Of a stretch of DNA of 64,000 nt, positions 1 through 12,700 are shown in pieces (the stretch's first letter is position 1; every line of letters begins with the position of its first letter). Made by a program: the position numbers and the translations under genes. A model generated the notes under the pieces. That model saw only the letters and a program-made list of their open reading frames with translations, was not told where the DNA came from and made no database searches. The stretch covers positions 27,532 through 91,531 of the forward strand of contig RWJK01000386.1 of assembly GCA_004335835.1 (NCBI GenBank), given 5' to 3'. Origin of the DNA: Scenedesmus sp. ARA3 (Eukaryota > Chlorophyta > Chlorophyceae > Sphaeropleales > Scenedesmaceae).

Positions 1-353
1 TCCGATCAAAGTTGTAAGTGACTAGGAAACACCGACTAGAGCACTAGCCTTCAAGTTTCTGAGATGTGTAAAGAGGCCGATCAAATCAATACAATAGGTG
101 AGAATACATTCCAACACAGACGTCAGGTCCGGATGTTGTGCTGTGATGCAGCACAGCAGGAGGCAGGCTCCGCGACAGCCTTGGTGGATATTATCTAGGT
201 GATGCAAGCGTTCACCAGCTCTGAATCGAATTTACACTATGTACATAGCCAAATGAGCATGCTTGTAGGCTTCATCGTGGCCAGGAAGTGATGACGTCGC
301 CAAGATATGCAGGGCGAAAAGAATCTTCTGTGCCTGCTTCCGCACGCACGCAG
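1..353. other. left-edge sequence, no gene resolved
   Basis: No complete gene is recognised here. The reading frame that continues into the SBP-box exon ending at 433 stays open leftwards to about 269 and is closed by a stop at 266-268, with no in-frame ATG. The true 5' exons of the SBP gene are therefore spliced in from further left or lie outside the window. Confidence 0.4.
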
Positions 354-1518
354 GTGAAACTAGCATACCTGAGAGGCTGTCATCAACGACAATAGTGCCG
401 CTACGCGTCCTACATAAGGTCAAGCTTTGCCAGGTTAGTGATGCCGGGAGGGACCGGGCGCTCCACCAGGCTGGACTCATCTGCGTCTGCGTAAGCCACG
501 ACACAGCCTGATCTGTCGCACCAAGAATTTACTCATACCAATTCAACTTTTCAATGGCACGAACGCTTCCGGATCGTGTTGTTCGAGCCCCGGGTCGCCC
601 GCTTGACTTTGCACTTGCCTCTGCTCCTGCTGCAGGCTGTCGGGTGCACGGTGGATGTGTCGTCGATTGGCAGGAGGCACCATGCTAAGAAAAAGCTGTG
701 CGACATGCACATGAAGGTGGGGTTGGCATGCGGTGCACTCCCCGGCACACGCCTTGCTCACATTATCGCGCCTGGGCTTGGGAGCCGCGTTCGCTCAATC
801 ATACATAAGCTCAAGCATCAAACGTTGCCTGATCCTTGTACTTGCAGCCACACAGGACATCCAGCTTGGAAGATCATCCTCAGCAAGCATGACTGCAACA
901 TGCAGGGGTGTTCAACAAGGGGTCTGCTAGATGCCTTTGTGCCACACTGCCAGCAAGCATGACTCCAACATGCAGGGCGTTCATCAAGGGGGCTTACCAG
1001 CGCTGCTGCCGCGTTGGTGCTGGTGCTGCAGGCTTCAGCCATCCGCTGTAAGGACAAGGGCGATGCACTGTTCAGGTACTGCCAGCAGTGCGGCAAACTG
1101 GAGAGCCTGGACATGTTCAGGTGAGATGAGAAGCAAGTGAAATGAGAAGCAAGTGCCTGGGCGGGGTGCAAAGTGCCACTGCCAGCTGTCTAGCACTGTT
1201 TGCAGGAAGCCTGTGCTGTACATGTGCCATCAGCGTGTTCAGGTGATAAGCAAGTGCTTGGGCGGGGTGCACAGTGCCACTGCCAGCTGTCTGGAAGTGC
1301 TTGCAGGAAGAATGTGCCATCAGCGTGTTGGGGTGAGAAGCAAGTGCCTTGTTGTGCCTAGGCAGGACACAACGTGCCAATGCCAGCCTGGCTGAGCTGT
1401 CTGGGTGGGCTTGCAGTGTGCAGGGGGCATTCTGCGCCAGCCTGCACACACACGCTGACAAGCGTCGCCTTGATGCTATGCATATGCCTCTGCCCTTGCG
1501 TTTGATCATCTTTGGAAC

Positions 1519-1570
<52 letters not shown>

Positions 1571-1795
1571 AGTGGCAACAAGCGCAGCTGCCGCACCGCC
1601 CTGGCCAGGCGCCGCAGCCACAGCAGCAACGGCAGCGGGCACCAGCAGCGCAAGCAGCAGCAGCAGCACCTGCCATACATCATTGAGGGCGAAGACGAGG
1701 GCTCAGACAGCCAGCAGCAGCAGCAGCAGCAGCAGAGCACTCATTGGTCGGCAGAGGCTCCCCTGCAGCAGCAGACCTCTCTGGAGGCCACACCA

Positions 1796-1834
<39 letters not shown>

Positions 1835-3132
1835 CCAGTGGCAGGCCAGCAGCCAATGGTGTGCTGCCAGTCGCCAGCTAGCCTATCACGTGGCAGCAGC
1901 AACAGCGGCAGCAGCGCCCCGCAGTCAACAGCAGTAGCGAGGCTGCAGTCAACTGACGCAGCTGGCCCTGAGTCCCAGCTCTGCGCTGCGCAGAGCCTCA
2001 GCGGCCCCAGGGCAGCAGCAGCAGCAGCAGCAGCAGATGGGCTGAGCTGCGCCGCAAGGCAAGTTGTGCCAGTAGAGGAGGTGATGTCAGGTCCGGTGAT
2101 GCAGACAGGGTTCTTTGAGGCCGTACTGCACCAGGAGCTCGCCAATGGCAGCTATGCAGACAGCATGCAGCTAGTGGCAGATGAGCTTGAGGCATTAGAT
2201 GCACAGGCCGCATCTGATGACCTGGCTTCACTGCTGGAACACGAGCTGCTGAATGCAGCAGAGGCTTCAGTGGCTGGCTGGGGGTCAGCCACCTCAGCAG
2301 CAGCAGGGCCTGCGGTGCTTGCAGCACCACCACCAGCAGCAGCAGGAGTGGCGCTGCACCTGCCACCGCATGCTACCGCACTTGCTGCGCAGGCTGCAAC
2401 ACACTGCCAGATGCTGGCGCTGCAGCAGCAGCTGGAGGAGCAGCAGCAGCTGGCGCTGCGGCAGCAGCAGCTCGAGGGTCAGCTGCAGCAGCACCGCCAG
2501 GCGCGGCAGCTGCTGCAGCGGCAGCTGATGACCTCTCTGCCGCCTGCTGCTGCTGCTGCTGCAGCAGCAGCACCTGCAAGCTTCTGCAGCATGGGCATGA
2601 GTGCTGCTCTGTCCAGCATCGCCAGCAGTATGCCTCTGTGCATGGCACCACCAGCTGCAGCAGTTGACCTGGCAGCATTCTTCTCCTCGGCCAGTGCTCC
2701 TCAGGCCAATGCAGGCATGCATGTGCCGCTGCTGCCTGCACCATGCCACAGCAGCCCATTCATGATGGCAAACCTGCAGCAGCAGCAGCAGCAGCAGCAG
2801 CTGGTGTTTCCGCACATGCCGGCCGCGCCCATGCCTGTGCCTCACCTCGCTGCGTCAGCGCCGCTGATCAGACCTGTTACTAACAGTGTTACTAACACTG
2901 TTAGTGACAAGCCTGTCAGGGCTGGTGAGCACCTCGAGGTGCTGCTGGCAAAGCTAGATGCTCTGCACCATGAGTACCAGGCAATGGAGCACAAGATCCT
3001 GCAGCTACAGGCGCTGCAGAATGACAGCGCTGCGGCCTTCCCTGCTGCTGCTGCTGCCACCTGCGGCGCGCCTGCTCGTCTCACTTGTGCAGCAAGCTTT
3101 GAAGCTGCTGAGTTCAGCTGGGGCTGCCAGCC

Positions 3133-3178
<46 letters not shown>

Positions 3179-3262
3179 GCGCCCTGCTGGCAGCAGCAGC
3201 AGCAGCAGATGCCAATCGAGTCGTGCGGTGTGTTTTCCAACGGGGTGTGCTTCTTCGTGTAG
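354..3262 (+). CDS. SBP-box (SQUAMOSA promoter-binding-like) transcription factor, 5' partial
   Basis: DNA-binding transcription factor of the green-lineage SBP family, expected in the nucleus on GTAC-core sites. Exons: about 354-433, 636-716, 1032-1120 and 1573-3262; phases agree and TAG closes at 3260-3262. The SBP domain is split over all four exons: KLCQ at the end of exon 1, AVGC, RRHHAKKKLCDMH, then RYCQQCGKLESLDMF, then GNKRSCRTALARRR with the basic nuclear-localisation tail. The usual His after CQQC is Glu here (CQQCGKLE). The rest, about 550 residues, is low complexity with poly-Q (near 1711-1737, 2776-2799, 3136-3175) and poly-A (near 1796-1830), plus Q/L-rich coiled-coil-like helices near 2410-2530 and 2935-3010. 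At least 645 residues. Start codon not found; the left limit 354 is the last plausible acceptor. Family call is secure, specific target unknown. Confidence 0.87.
882..1000 (+). repeat. two-copy ~71-bp tandem repeat in SBP intron 2
   Basis: Inside the intron 717-1031, the block beginning AGCAAGCATGACTGCAACAT near 882 recurs near 953 with a few changes. It carries no recognisable coding sequence. Confidence 0.6.
1111..1360 (+). repeat. tandem copies of the SBP exon 3 donor junction
   Basis: Exon 3 ends ..GACATGTTCAG at 1120 before gtgag. Within the next 240 bases a ~105-110-bp unit recurs, with GTGTTCAG-gtgat near 1238-1250 and GTGTTGGG-gtgag near 1327-1338. Each copy is followed by AAGCAAGTGC and a GCCACTGCCAGCTGTCT block. 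The unit therefore carries a degenerate copy of the exon end and its donor. Confidence 0.6.
1522..1572 (+). repeat. (CTG)16 tract ending in the SBP exon 4 acceptor
   Basis: Sixteen CTG units run from 1522 to 1569 and finish in CAG, which is the acceptor for exon 4 (exon starts 1573). The tract occupies the place of the polypyrimidine tract. The same arrangement occurs in the SPOC and CNX1G genes. Confidence 0.85.
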
Positions 3263-4304
3263 TTGCACCATACGTGCGTGGCGCACAGTATGTGGGTAGG
3301 AGGCAGTTGCTGCGGTCCGTCTGGGTGTTGTTGGGGCGTGTGGGTGCGTAATGCAGTTGCAGCAAACATGTTGGGTATGTGGCTGGACTTCTTGATTGTA
3401 CAGCATCACAGGCACTCGCTGCATACTTGCGCATGCTTGATAGATGTATACATGCGATGGTGGCATGTTGCGCACAGTCTCTGTGCAGATACTGTGCGCA
3501 AGTGCCCAAGCTTAGCGCGGAACATGAGGTGTGGGGTGCGGCATGCTTTCGAGCATTGTCCGCTGGCTGTGCAGCCACTTTGCATGGCTGCATTGCTGTC
3601 ATCAGCTTGGGTGTGCATGGTCACTGTCTTTGCATCTTGGATGGGAGTTATCTGGAGTTATCTTGTGTAGCTCATGCGAGCCTTCACATCACCACTTGCT
3701 GATTGATTGCTCAACAGCAACCTCATTGTGTGACACGCGTCCCCGCGCGGATGGCATCACACACCACACACACCATCACGACGCGTGGCGCATGCCGCGC
3801 CGCATTGCCATGCCCCCTTGGAACTGCTGTTGCAGCACCAAGTGGTGTGTTTGCTGTCAGCGCTGCGATGCGGTTTGGTGGCGGGGTGCCTCTGGATGCA
3901 CTTGTGCGCGCCAACACATGCGCAGCTGGTGTTAGCGTATGGGTTTTGTTGAGTGGGGCAGCTTTTTGCTTGGGGCGAGTCTGCTAGGGCTTGCGAGGGC
4001 CGGCAGGGTGGGCGGCAGCGATTTAGGACACTCAGTGCCGGCGCGTGTGTTTGGATTGTGTGATGCTGCTCGTAGCAGCTCTGCACACCCCGCCGCACTT
4101 CATGCATTATGAGTGGTGTTTATGGTGGTGGAGGTGGTGGGGTTATGCCTGGATGCATCGAACACGCAGGGGGTTCCGCTGCGACAGCAGCGTTGTTGCC
4201 GGCACCTGGTGGCGGAAGGCGATCCGGCACAATGAGAACGTGCTGCGCTGCTGGGTGGTGGCAGCGTCTGCGGGGGTTGCATGGGGTCTTATTCAATAGG
4301 CATG

Positions 4305-4309
4305 TGTAA
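4305..4309 (+). terminator. possible polyadenylation signal of the SBP gene
   Basis: TGTAA, the signal used by green algae, lies about 1.05 kb after the stop. It is a five-base match only and could be chance. Confidence 0.25.
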
Positions 4310-5330
4310 ACATGTATGTGTATATATGTACAGCAGCTGCGATGCAGGGCTGTGTTTGTTCTTTGGAGGTCTCACAGAAGCGGTGCCAGACATTCAGCCT
4401 TGATGCCTGTGTGGTTGGTTGTTGTGGCACCGTCACTTGGTACATATATGTCTGCATTGTTGCGGTACGCATTGCGGACGCTTCAGTGTAGACTGCCAGC
4501 CAGGGTTTTTTGGATGATCAAATTTTGGGATTCAACGCTTGCTGGTTATGCATCGAGTCACTTGCCATAGTTGAGTAGAGGCTGCAGTTGCTGGCGCGTT
4601 TGCTGCGCACGACGGTTGCTTTATCTGCGCCTGTGGCGGCACGCCTGGCTGCTGGTTATGAGGGGGCCCTGAAAGCCCGATGCATAGCTTGATTCTGAGC
4701 ATCCTAATGCTCGAGTTACCGTTATATCCTGCATGAATGCAGCGCCCAAGGGCTGCCAGTCCGGCATTTGTTTCATTTACATAAGACTATGCTCGGGCCT
4801 CTGTCAGACATGTGTTTGTGCACATGCCTTGATCGCAGCACCTCACGGCCTGCCAGCTATCCAGCAGCATGCACGCTGGTGGCAGTGTGTGCATGTGCAC
4901 TCCAGGCTGCTGCAGCCTGGGTCAACATGATGCCTCGCGTGATGCTGCTGTCTGACTTGGCGTGCATGCACGTTGTGTTGCCGCGCGAGGCGGGGCTTGT
5001 CACATAACAGTGTCATATTGATGTGTCTGCCATGTCATGGGTTTTGAAGCCGGCCATGACCGGGCGGCGCAGGCCAGCCGAGCATCATTTGTGTGGTGCG
5101 AATGTTGCCACCTGCTGTGCTTCATTTCTGCATTTGATTTCAGCGGCGGAGCTTGTATGCACAGCACCGCCCCTGCCGTCACAAACTCCTAGGCCAAACG
5201 TGATCATCATGAAGGAGCTTTCTTTGTTACATAGAGTCGCTGTGTACATGCACAGGTGTAGATACGACATGCATATGCATGCTGGGTGTTCTGTGCTCAT
5301 GCAGCGCCATGCGTCTGTGCATTTGTTTTG

Positions 5331-5393
5331 CGCTGCTTATGACTTGAAGGACGCTGCTTATGACTTGAAGGACGCTGCTTATGACTTGAAGGA
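5331..5393 (+). repeat. 21-bp tandem repeat, three copies
   Basis: The unit CGCTGCTTATGACTTGAAGG plus A is repeated three times without change. It is a minisatellite in the gene-free stretch. Confidence 0.95.
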
Positions 5394-6456
5394 CGGGGAT
5401 GCTATGGTATGTCTCATGGCTGCTGCACCTTATGCCTAGAATGCATGAGGCCGCAGCCAGCATGCTCGTTTGAAGCTGCGCAGAACAGCAGCTGCTGCAG
5501 TGGCTCATGCATTTGCATGCTGCCAGCCACTTGCATGTCCCCCAGCTGCTGCAATGTGATTGTGGCAGTTCTGCATGCAGGCAAAACTGCCGGTCACGCT
5601 GAGCAGCTATACGGCTGCTGCTGTCAGTCCAGTGCATCACCTGCTGTGTCTCTTCTCGGCAGTGTATCCTTATTCCGCATGACTGCTGCCGCTAAGCAAT
5701 CAGGCGTGGCACCCACAGGCTCTGTGGTCAGTGCGCTCCGATCTGTGCACTGCTGGCTGCATTCTTGAAGGGTGCAGGGCGATCATCTATGCAGCTCTAC
5801 CAGCATGCATGCTGCATGGGGCTTTCGGTATGATGGCATTGCAGCCTTGCAGCAGCACTTATGTCAGAGTATGCTTGCCGCAGGGAAGCCAGCTAAGCAT
5901 GGCGTACCTGAGGTGGTTCACATATACAGTACAATACAATACCATGTACAGGACTGAACCTGCCTGGGCGCTAGCACTGCTGCTGGCGGCGCTGGCTCGG
6001 AGTCACTGTCTGGTTTGCGGCGGCTGCATGCATACTGTCTTCCATCTGGTTCCATACACGTGCTGGGTTTCACTTGCTGCGGCGGTTCAGGACGAGGTGA
6101 GGTTTTGCGCGTACCTGCTGTTGCTGTGCCACGTGCCTATGCTGTGTTCACGTGCAGGGTTATGAGAATGCCTGCAGTTTTGGCCGTGACTTGTGGAATT
6201 GCAGCTGCCCTGTTTGTTGACCCCTGTAGCTTTTCTGCCTGGTGCACCCATGTGGCGATGCCTGCACCAGACCGCTGCAGGTGTCAGGATTGTGACCTAC
6301 ACGAGTTCCCCAATGGGCCTAGGTCGTTCACCGATGCCTCTATTCATTGGCTTAGTGTCAATGTGCTCAGTGGATCCACTTATCAGGATACATCCACTTA
6401 TACGGTGCATTGCCACAGCCACTAGGACAGTACTGCAGCTGCTTTGGTGATGGCTC

Positions 6457-6516
6457 TTGTGTGACAGGGCTTTGTGTGATAGGGCTTTGTGTAATAGGGC
6501 TTTGTGTGATAGGGGT
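6457..6516 (+). repeat. 15-bp tandem repeat, four copies
   Basis: Unit TTGTGTGATAGGGCT occurs four times in a row with single-base changes in three copies. It is a simple minisatellite. Confidence 0.9.
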
Positions 6517-9147
6517 TTGAGATGACGCAAAACCTGAGGCTGCTACCTGGCGCTGCAGTCATGGCAGTGCATTGGTGGCTCAAACATATGGCTTGAACAC
6601 GCTTGCCGCAACAAACTGCTGGCCGCTGCGACTGCTTGTGTCTGGCGTTGGATGGTGGTTGAGGGTGTGGAGGTCTGGTGTTTTGGGTTTTGAGATAGGC
6701 CAAACATGGCGAACATTTCTTTGGCTGCAGTCGCGTGTTGCTGTCAGCAGCGCAGCTGACCCGCTTGTGAGGTGTTTTATCTTGTGCTGCTCCGGCCTGA
6801 ATAGCCAGCAGGCCAGGCAAACGCATTAGCATGGCGCTGCAGTGTACGGCAGGCCACTGTGCAGCTCTGGCCCTGCTTTCTGTGTTATGGCCGCCATGGC
6901 TGTTGTTGTTCGTGGACGCTTTACGCCGCTGTCGTTCCACTGAACAAAACACCTCACGGCGCCAGTGGTTTTGACTCTGCTCTGCCTGCTTGCTGCATCA
7001 AGAGTACTTGTTATTGCAGCCTGAGGGCCCTGGCCTGCTCACTTCACCAATGTATGGTACATGCCTGTGCTACCTGATCTGTCCCAGATTGTATCCTGGC
7101 AAACCACCTCACTCTGCTGATCTTGGTGGCGCTGTGCTGCTGCTGCAACAAGGTGTCTGCCCTGCTAGGGGACCCCCCTGGTTGCCAGCCAGCAGGCAGT
7201 AGGCCATGCCAAAGTATATGTTATAAAACAGCTGCTGGCTTGCTGCCTCCTCAGGAGTGCTCAAGGGTGGCCAGGTTGCACGCGCCGGCCCTCACTGCCG
7301 GGTGGTGGTTGCCACCCTGTTTCTTCTGTTTGTCTGCTGAGCTTCCCACTACGCGCAGCTGTGGGCCTTTTTGCAGCTTTGAGGTTGTGCGGGGCGGTGC
7401 CCCGCCTTCGTATCAAACAGCAGTGCTAGCACCTGTTCGCCCCTGTTGTCGAGTTTGCGGTCTGCTAGTGCTGCGCTGCGCACAGCACAGCACTGGCTAG
7501 CGGTTGTGCGCCAAACCCCCCTTTGTGAATCACTTTTGTTTTTGAAGGCTGGCAATGTTTGCCAGTTGCGCCCTCCGGCGGTGGCTTTCGAGTTGTGGCG
7601 GAAACCGGGCACTAGACTTTTTGAGGCATGGCCAGCACTTGGCTTGTCTTTCAACATTTGCGAAGGCTGTGGCAGGAGCCAGCTGTTGGCTTTTGAGTCA
7701 GGACTCATCTGCCATGTGGTTGCTGGTCGGCTGCCGTCGCAGCACACTCAACGGATGTACCATGGTGCTGCTTGGGTGTCATCACAGCACACAGAATCGA
7801 CATCTTGTGGTGCATCGGTGCATCGTTGCCGACAGTTATCTTCTTGTGCATGTATGCAGTCAGTCACTTCTGGGTGCTGAGCTTGCATTGCATCCTTGGG
7901 TTCCCAAACCTGCTGCCAGACCCTGTGATGCGATCATTCGTAGCTTTCTATTTACAGCATGGACTGCCAAACTCACTGTGCGATGGCGCCTTGCTTTGCG
8001 TATGTTACATCAACGCGGAATTACTGTCATTTCTGTTACAACTCCAGGAGGCCATGGTGCACGCAGCAGCGGCAAAACTAGTACTGAGATGCGCATACGC
8101 CTGGTTACCTGTGAGCAGTAATGTCCCGGTGAAAGTAGAGGCACGGCTGCGTGTGCTCTCAGGCTGATGGTACGGTTTGTCTGTGATTCGCGTTTGTGAT
8201 CATTGCAGGTTCCACAGGACAACACAACCTGGCAGCGCCAGGCCCAGTGTGGTGCAGCTGCATTGTATGTACACTTTCTGCATGTGTTTGCTCGCCGCTT
8301 TTGTGCTCTGGCTCCCTCACTGGCATGCCAGCAGCAGCAGCAGCAGACGCGGGTGAACAGTTTTCGAGGATTTGAACGCCGTGAGATCATTGCGCTTGCT
8401 GATGTGCCAGCTGCTGCAGTTGTTGGAAGCTCGGATGTCCTGGCGTAGGGTGCTGCCCTTGTCTGCAGCACGGCACGCAGCGCGCACTGCATGTGCTGCA
8501 CAGCTGTGCAGGCCTGAGTCTGAGAATCAGGTCACTTGCAATGATGTCTGCTGGAAGAACTTGAATTTTGGGGGCGAGATACTGCACGACAAGCAGCCAC
8601 ACGTCTCACCCTCACCATGTGCCACATGCCTTGTGTACACCACAGCCTCTGAATAGCTAGCCCTGCCCACAGCGGCACAGACTGAGAATCTGCCTGTTGA
8701 ACATTATTGGCATGGAGACAACCTGCTGTCTGTTGTATGTCTTGCGAGTTTTGAGTCCTGCATACCGCCCTGGCATTGTGTCTGTTTGATTTGTGTCTGT
8801 TCGCTATGGCAGATGGCACAGTAGTAGCGCGACAGCGTGGCATTTGGCCCGACCTGTTTAGAGGCGCATGTGCCCTTCAACACGGCATTTGGCACGACCT
8901 ATGGTGTGCCGTGTGCATGCTGTTCTACGGCATCTTGTGCTGAAAGCTGCCGCATGGCATGTCCTACTGCTGATGTCTGCCTTGATTGGGCTGCCTGTGC
9001 TGCTGTGTGTGTCAGCAGCCAGGTACTCCAGCACAGCAGAGCGTTTTCTGACATGAGCACCGCGCTGATAGACATCCCCGGCTGCAACCGGTCCGATCGT
9101 GTGTTCTGTGTGCCTCGTGCGACACAGAAGCAAAACACAGCACAGCT

Positions 9148-9251
9148 GCACGTGCCTCTGAGTACAGCAGGGGGGCTTCTGGACCAGCAGTGCTTGAAGG
9201 TGCGCAGTTGTGCATTTGCCATGCCTAAAACTGTCATTTTAGAGCACGTGC
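9148..9251 (+). mobile_element. 85-bp dispersed element, copy 1, flanked by GCACGTGC
   Basis: Core GGGGGGCTTCTGGACCAGCA, then a block around TGAAGGTGCGCAG and CATGCCTA. It matches copies at 37385-37468, 60484-60569 and, inverted, near 25492-25560. The 8-bp direct repeat GCACGTGC sits at 9148-9155 and 9244-9251, consistent with a target-site duplication. No open reading frame and no terminal inverted repeat. This is the most diverged of the plus-strand copies. Confidence 0.65.
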
Positions 9252-9750
9252 TGGTGTGCACACCTCGCTGGTGTGGTGTCGCTGTGCGGGGCACTGGAGA
9301 TGTTGCAAAGGGAGAGCTTATTTTGATGCATGTTGCGATTAACTGCGCAGCGCATGCCTTCTGCGCATGGTTTAGTGGGAGACAGCTGACGGTGCAGCCA
9401 TGTTTGCAGGTCCTTTTCAGGCAGTAACGGTACTGCTGTACACTCCCATCAAATGTGTTGATTCTGGCCCCTGACCATGTCTCGTTCTGGTGTGGCTCGC
9501 ACACTGATCTGGTGATGATTGTACATGGCAACGGCCGTGGCGATGCGGACACTTTCAGGCGATGCCTGGACCCATGTGTAACTATCCTCTCTCAGTCGGA
9601 TACATTAGATCTGTTACCGCAAGTGTTACCGCAAGCAAAAGCACCTGGCCCACGCGGCGTGTCGCTGAGCTGTCACGCTTGACCCTTCTGAATTGGACCC
9701 ACCCTGCTTGGAGCACTCTCGACCTAGATCTGTCATGACGGCCAGGCCGC

Positions 9751-12700
9751 CTGGCTGGTCAAAGCGGCTTGCCGTGTGACGTACTGATGGTCGTTACCCA
9801 AGAAGCTCCAACCACACTGCACACACACTCCCGGTCCAGCCAGACACAATATGCATCCCAAACCAATCCACAATATGCATCCCAAACCATCGACCACACA
9901 GCAACGTTGATGTCAATCTTGGCATCCCTTGCCAGGTGCTCCCATACCCATACAACAACAGCATAACACACCACTGCCACTTTCCGCTCCGCAAGCACGC
10001 CTGGAGCACCAAACAACACAGCAATACAGTCCACTTCTGGAGCCATCACAAAACTCCCTCCTCCAAGCCTCAAACCTTGCAGCCACAGCAACGAGCCAAA
10101 TTGGTTCCAAAATCCTTTCCGGCAGCCAGCAAGCACCGCAAGCGCAGCTTGTGCGCCTGCGTCACGACATTTCTGCTGACCAGCTGTCTCCACAATACAC
10201 GCCAGCCGACAAAACCTGAGTGTTCGCAATGACGCCCATGTGTGATGTGCAGTGAGCAGTGCTTAGGGATGCGAAGCGAACAACACCCCGCAAACACCCC
10301 GCAAAACCAGACACGCATGAGGTGGCAGTGCTACCAGCGCCACTCCCGAGTGATGAAGCTATCCGGGCAACGCAACACCCTTCATCACCGCCCACAGTCC
10401 TGATGAGCATAACAGCGTAGATGAACAGTCGTAGTAGCAATCGCAGCACTGCATTGCTGCATCCTCTCACGCCTGGGCACGCGCGGGATCAACAGAGCCA
10501 ACACATTGCCGCGCACGGGAACAGCAAGTGGAAACAAACAAACCAGTTGTGTAGGGTTGCTATTGCGTTTGCGTCTGCCTCTGATTCTGACCTACTCGTC
10601 ATGCATGGCATGCTTCCTGAGTGCAGCAATCAGCAATAAGGTGTCGCGCAGCATCACCGGATGGCTCGAAATCCACGCCATCAACTGCACAGCCACCGCT
10701 GCGGCTCCAGCACACAGCACACCAGTGTAACTTTAACCCACTGAGATGCAAAAAATAGGCATGGATGCAAGATGGAGTGTTGCAGGGCTCCCAGAAGGAG
10801 CACGGATTCAGACTCGCGCGAAGATGCACACTCTGCACAACAAGCCGCCAGATCAGGGAAAACAAAACAGGTGGAGACCCCAAGCACCCTCGCACATCCA
10901 CCCCCAAACCAAACCGCTTGGCGGCTCGGCAAACGAACAATCAGTGTCACTTTGTGGTCCTTTTGTTGCAATTCACAGCAGAAAAAAGATAGACGCCAGG
11001 CGCAACTGGCACCGCCCGCCTGACCGCGGCCAACGAGGTCATTCAAGCTCTGTAAGGCGCACCTTGAACTGCCCTCGCTGCTTTTGATTCTCACCACACC
11101 ACCACACCACCACAATTCCGAGGTTGAGGACAGGCGCTGAATGCTGCTTGAACCCAAAGCACTCTTGCACAGCACCGCAGCATGCCACGCCAAGGCAAGT
11201 GCTCACGTCGCGCGCGCGCGAGCGTGTTGCTCGCGTCCAAAAGGTCAACGACGTGCGCAACAACTTGCCACAGGCGCGCCGCAGCGCCATGCAACACAGC
11301 TTGGGTTCCAATAACAGGTGCATCAGCGGGTCACGCGACACCTGCCCTCAGCCTGTAAGCAATGACAAAGTGAGAGAGAGCTGGCGCAGCTTCACTGCAC
11401 ATGCGCCACGTGCAGGATCGCCGCAGGACCTACAAAGCAACGACAGATGCATCGGCGCTACGGCACGGCCGCCCGCGCACCATGTGATACCTCACTTGCG
11501 GCCGAGCTCGCGCGGAACGCACACAGCAATGCGAGCAGTGCTGCTCCAGCACCAGCCTAGCACACAAGGCTGACGCGCAAGCACACTGCAACCATCAAGT
11601 ACCACAGCAAGCGAGGAGCTGGCTGACGGCTGTACAAGTGCCACACCACCGGGGCGTCGCCTGAACGGCGGCAGAGTAGCCCTGCCTTTCAGGCCTCGCC
11701 GGCCGCCGCCTTAGTTAGCAAGCAAGCAAGCAACAAGCTGGTAGCTAGTCAAGTGAAGCAGCCCGTCTCTGCCCGGCGCCAAACACGCGACCATGAGGTG
11801 TTGCTAGCCAACACGTAAAAGCTCCAAAGTGCACGCACAATCCTGCAACGTCTGCTGCAGCCACAGCCTTAGCACACAGCCGTAATGAGGCATGTGCCGC
11901 AAAAGAGCCGACCCTTGATTACACCACGGCTGTGCGGTGCGGCTGCAGCAAGAGTCCTGAGCTGTCCAGCGCCCTGTTTGCAACCATGCATGCAGCAGCC
12001 CTCCAGAAATGCACAAGTGCACGTGTTCCAGAGTTTTGCATATGCCTACTCGCAGTTCAGCAGCAGGTGCACCCAAGTGCGCACGTATCCTGCCGACAAG
12101 TGATCCAGGCGGAGCAACAACGCGGTGAGCTGGCAGCAGCCAGCAACCTCTACCACCCACACCAACCAGCCGTTCCATGCTACAAGGCGACTGGAACACA
12201 CCGGCACAGAGCAAGCCACACACAGCGCGCCCTGTGCCACAAGCTGTCGCCACCCCGGGCCACGCAGCCACCACATCATCTAAGCTGCACGACCCGCCCA
12301 TTCCCCCCAGCAACGCACCAGTGGCCCATCGGTGGGCTGCCGCCTGCGCCGCAGGGAGGAGTTATGTACAAAACAGAGCACACGAGCAAAAAGAATGCAG
12401 TGTGTGCACCAGCGAGCGCCGCCGCATGCCAATGTGGTGTGCTGCCATGCATGTTAACATCAGGCAGGCAGCACGGCGACGCTCGCTCAGGTGCAAGAAG
12501 ACACACACACACGCAGGACCCTGTCATGTGACACCGCCCCAACCGACACCACCCGCCGAAAGACCACCTGCGCAATCCAGAGCCCTGGAAACTATGCCAG
12601 ATTTGCCAGACAGGGACAGTGGCCAGCCCCACAGCACATGCAGCCTGTTGATGTGCATCAATACCCCAGCCTCCACGCTCGAAGAAAGCACCCCAGCAAA

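Larger units (their letters stand above)
3263..9750 (+). other. 6.5 kb GT-rich gene-free stretch downstream of the SBP gene
   Basis: No protein family, splice-consistent exon chain or RNA gene could be recognised on either strand. Open frames here are short and without motifs. The plus strand is rich in G and T throughout, like the sequence directly after the other plus-strand genes of the window. It may be a very long 3' transcribed flank or contain a non-coding RNA. It holds two short tandem repeats and one copy of the 85-bp dispersed element, annotated separately. Confidence 0.5.

Noticed and set aside
575..610. GTTCGAGCC sequence resembling a tRNA T-arm
   Set aside because: No acceptor stem, D-arm or anticodon arm can be placed around it.
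7555..8121. 188-codon plus-strand open frame in the gene-free stretch
   Set aside because: No domain or family pattern, a Cys/Trp-rich composition typical of GT-rich non-coding DNA, and no supporting splice chain.
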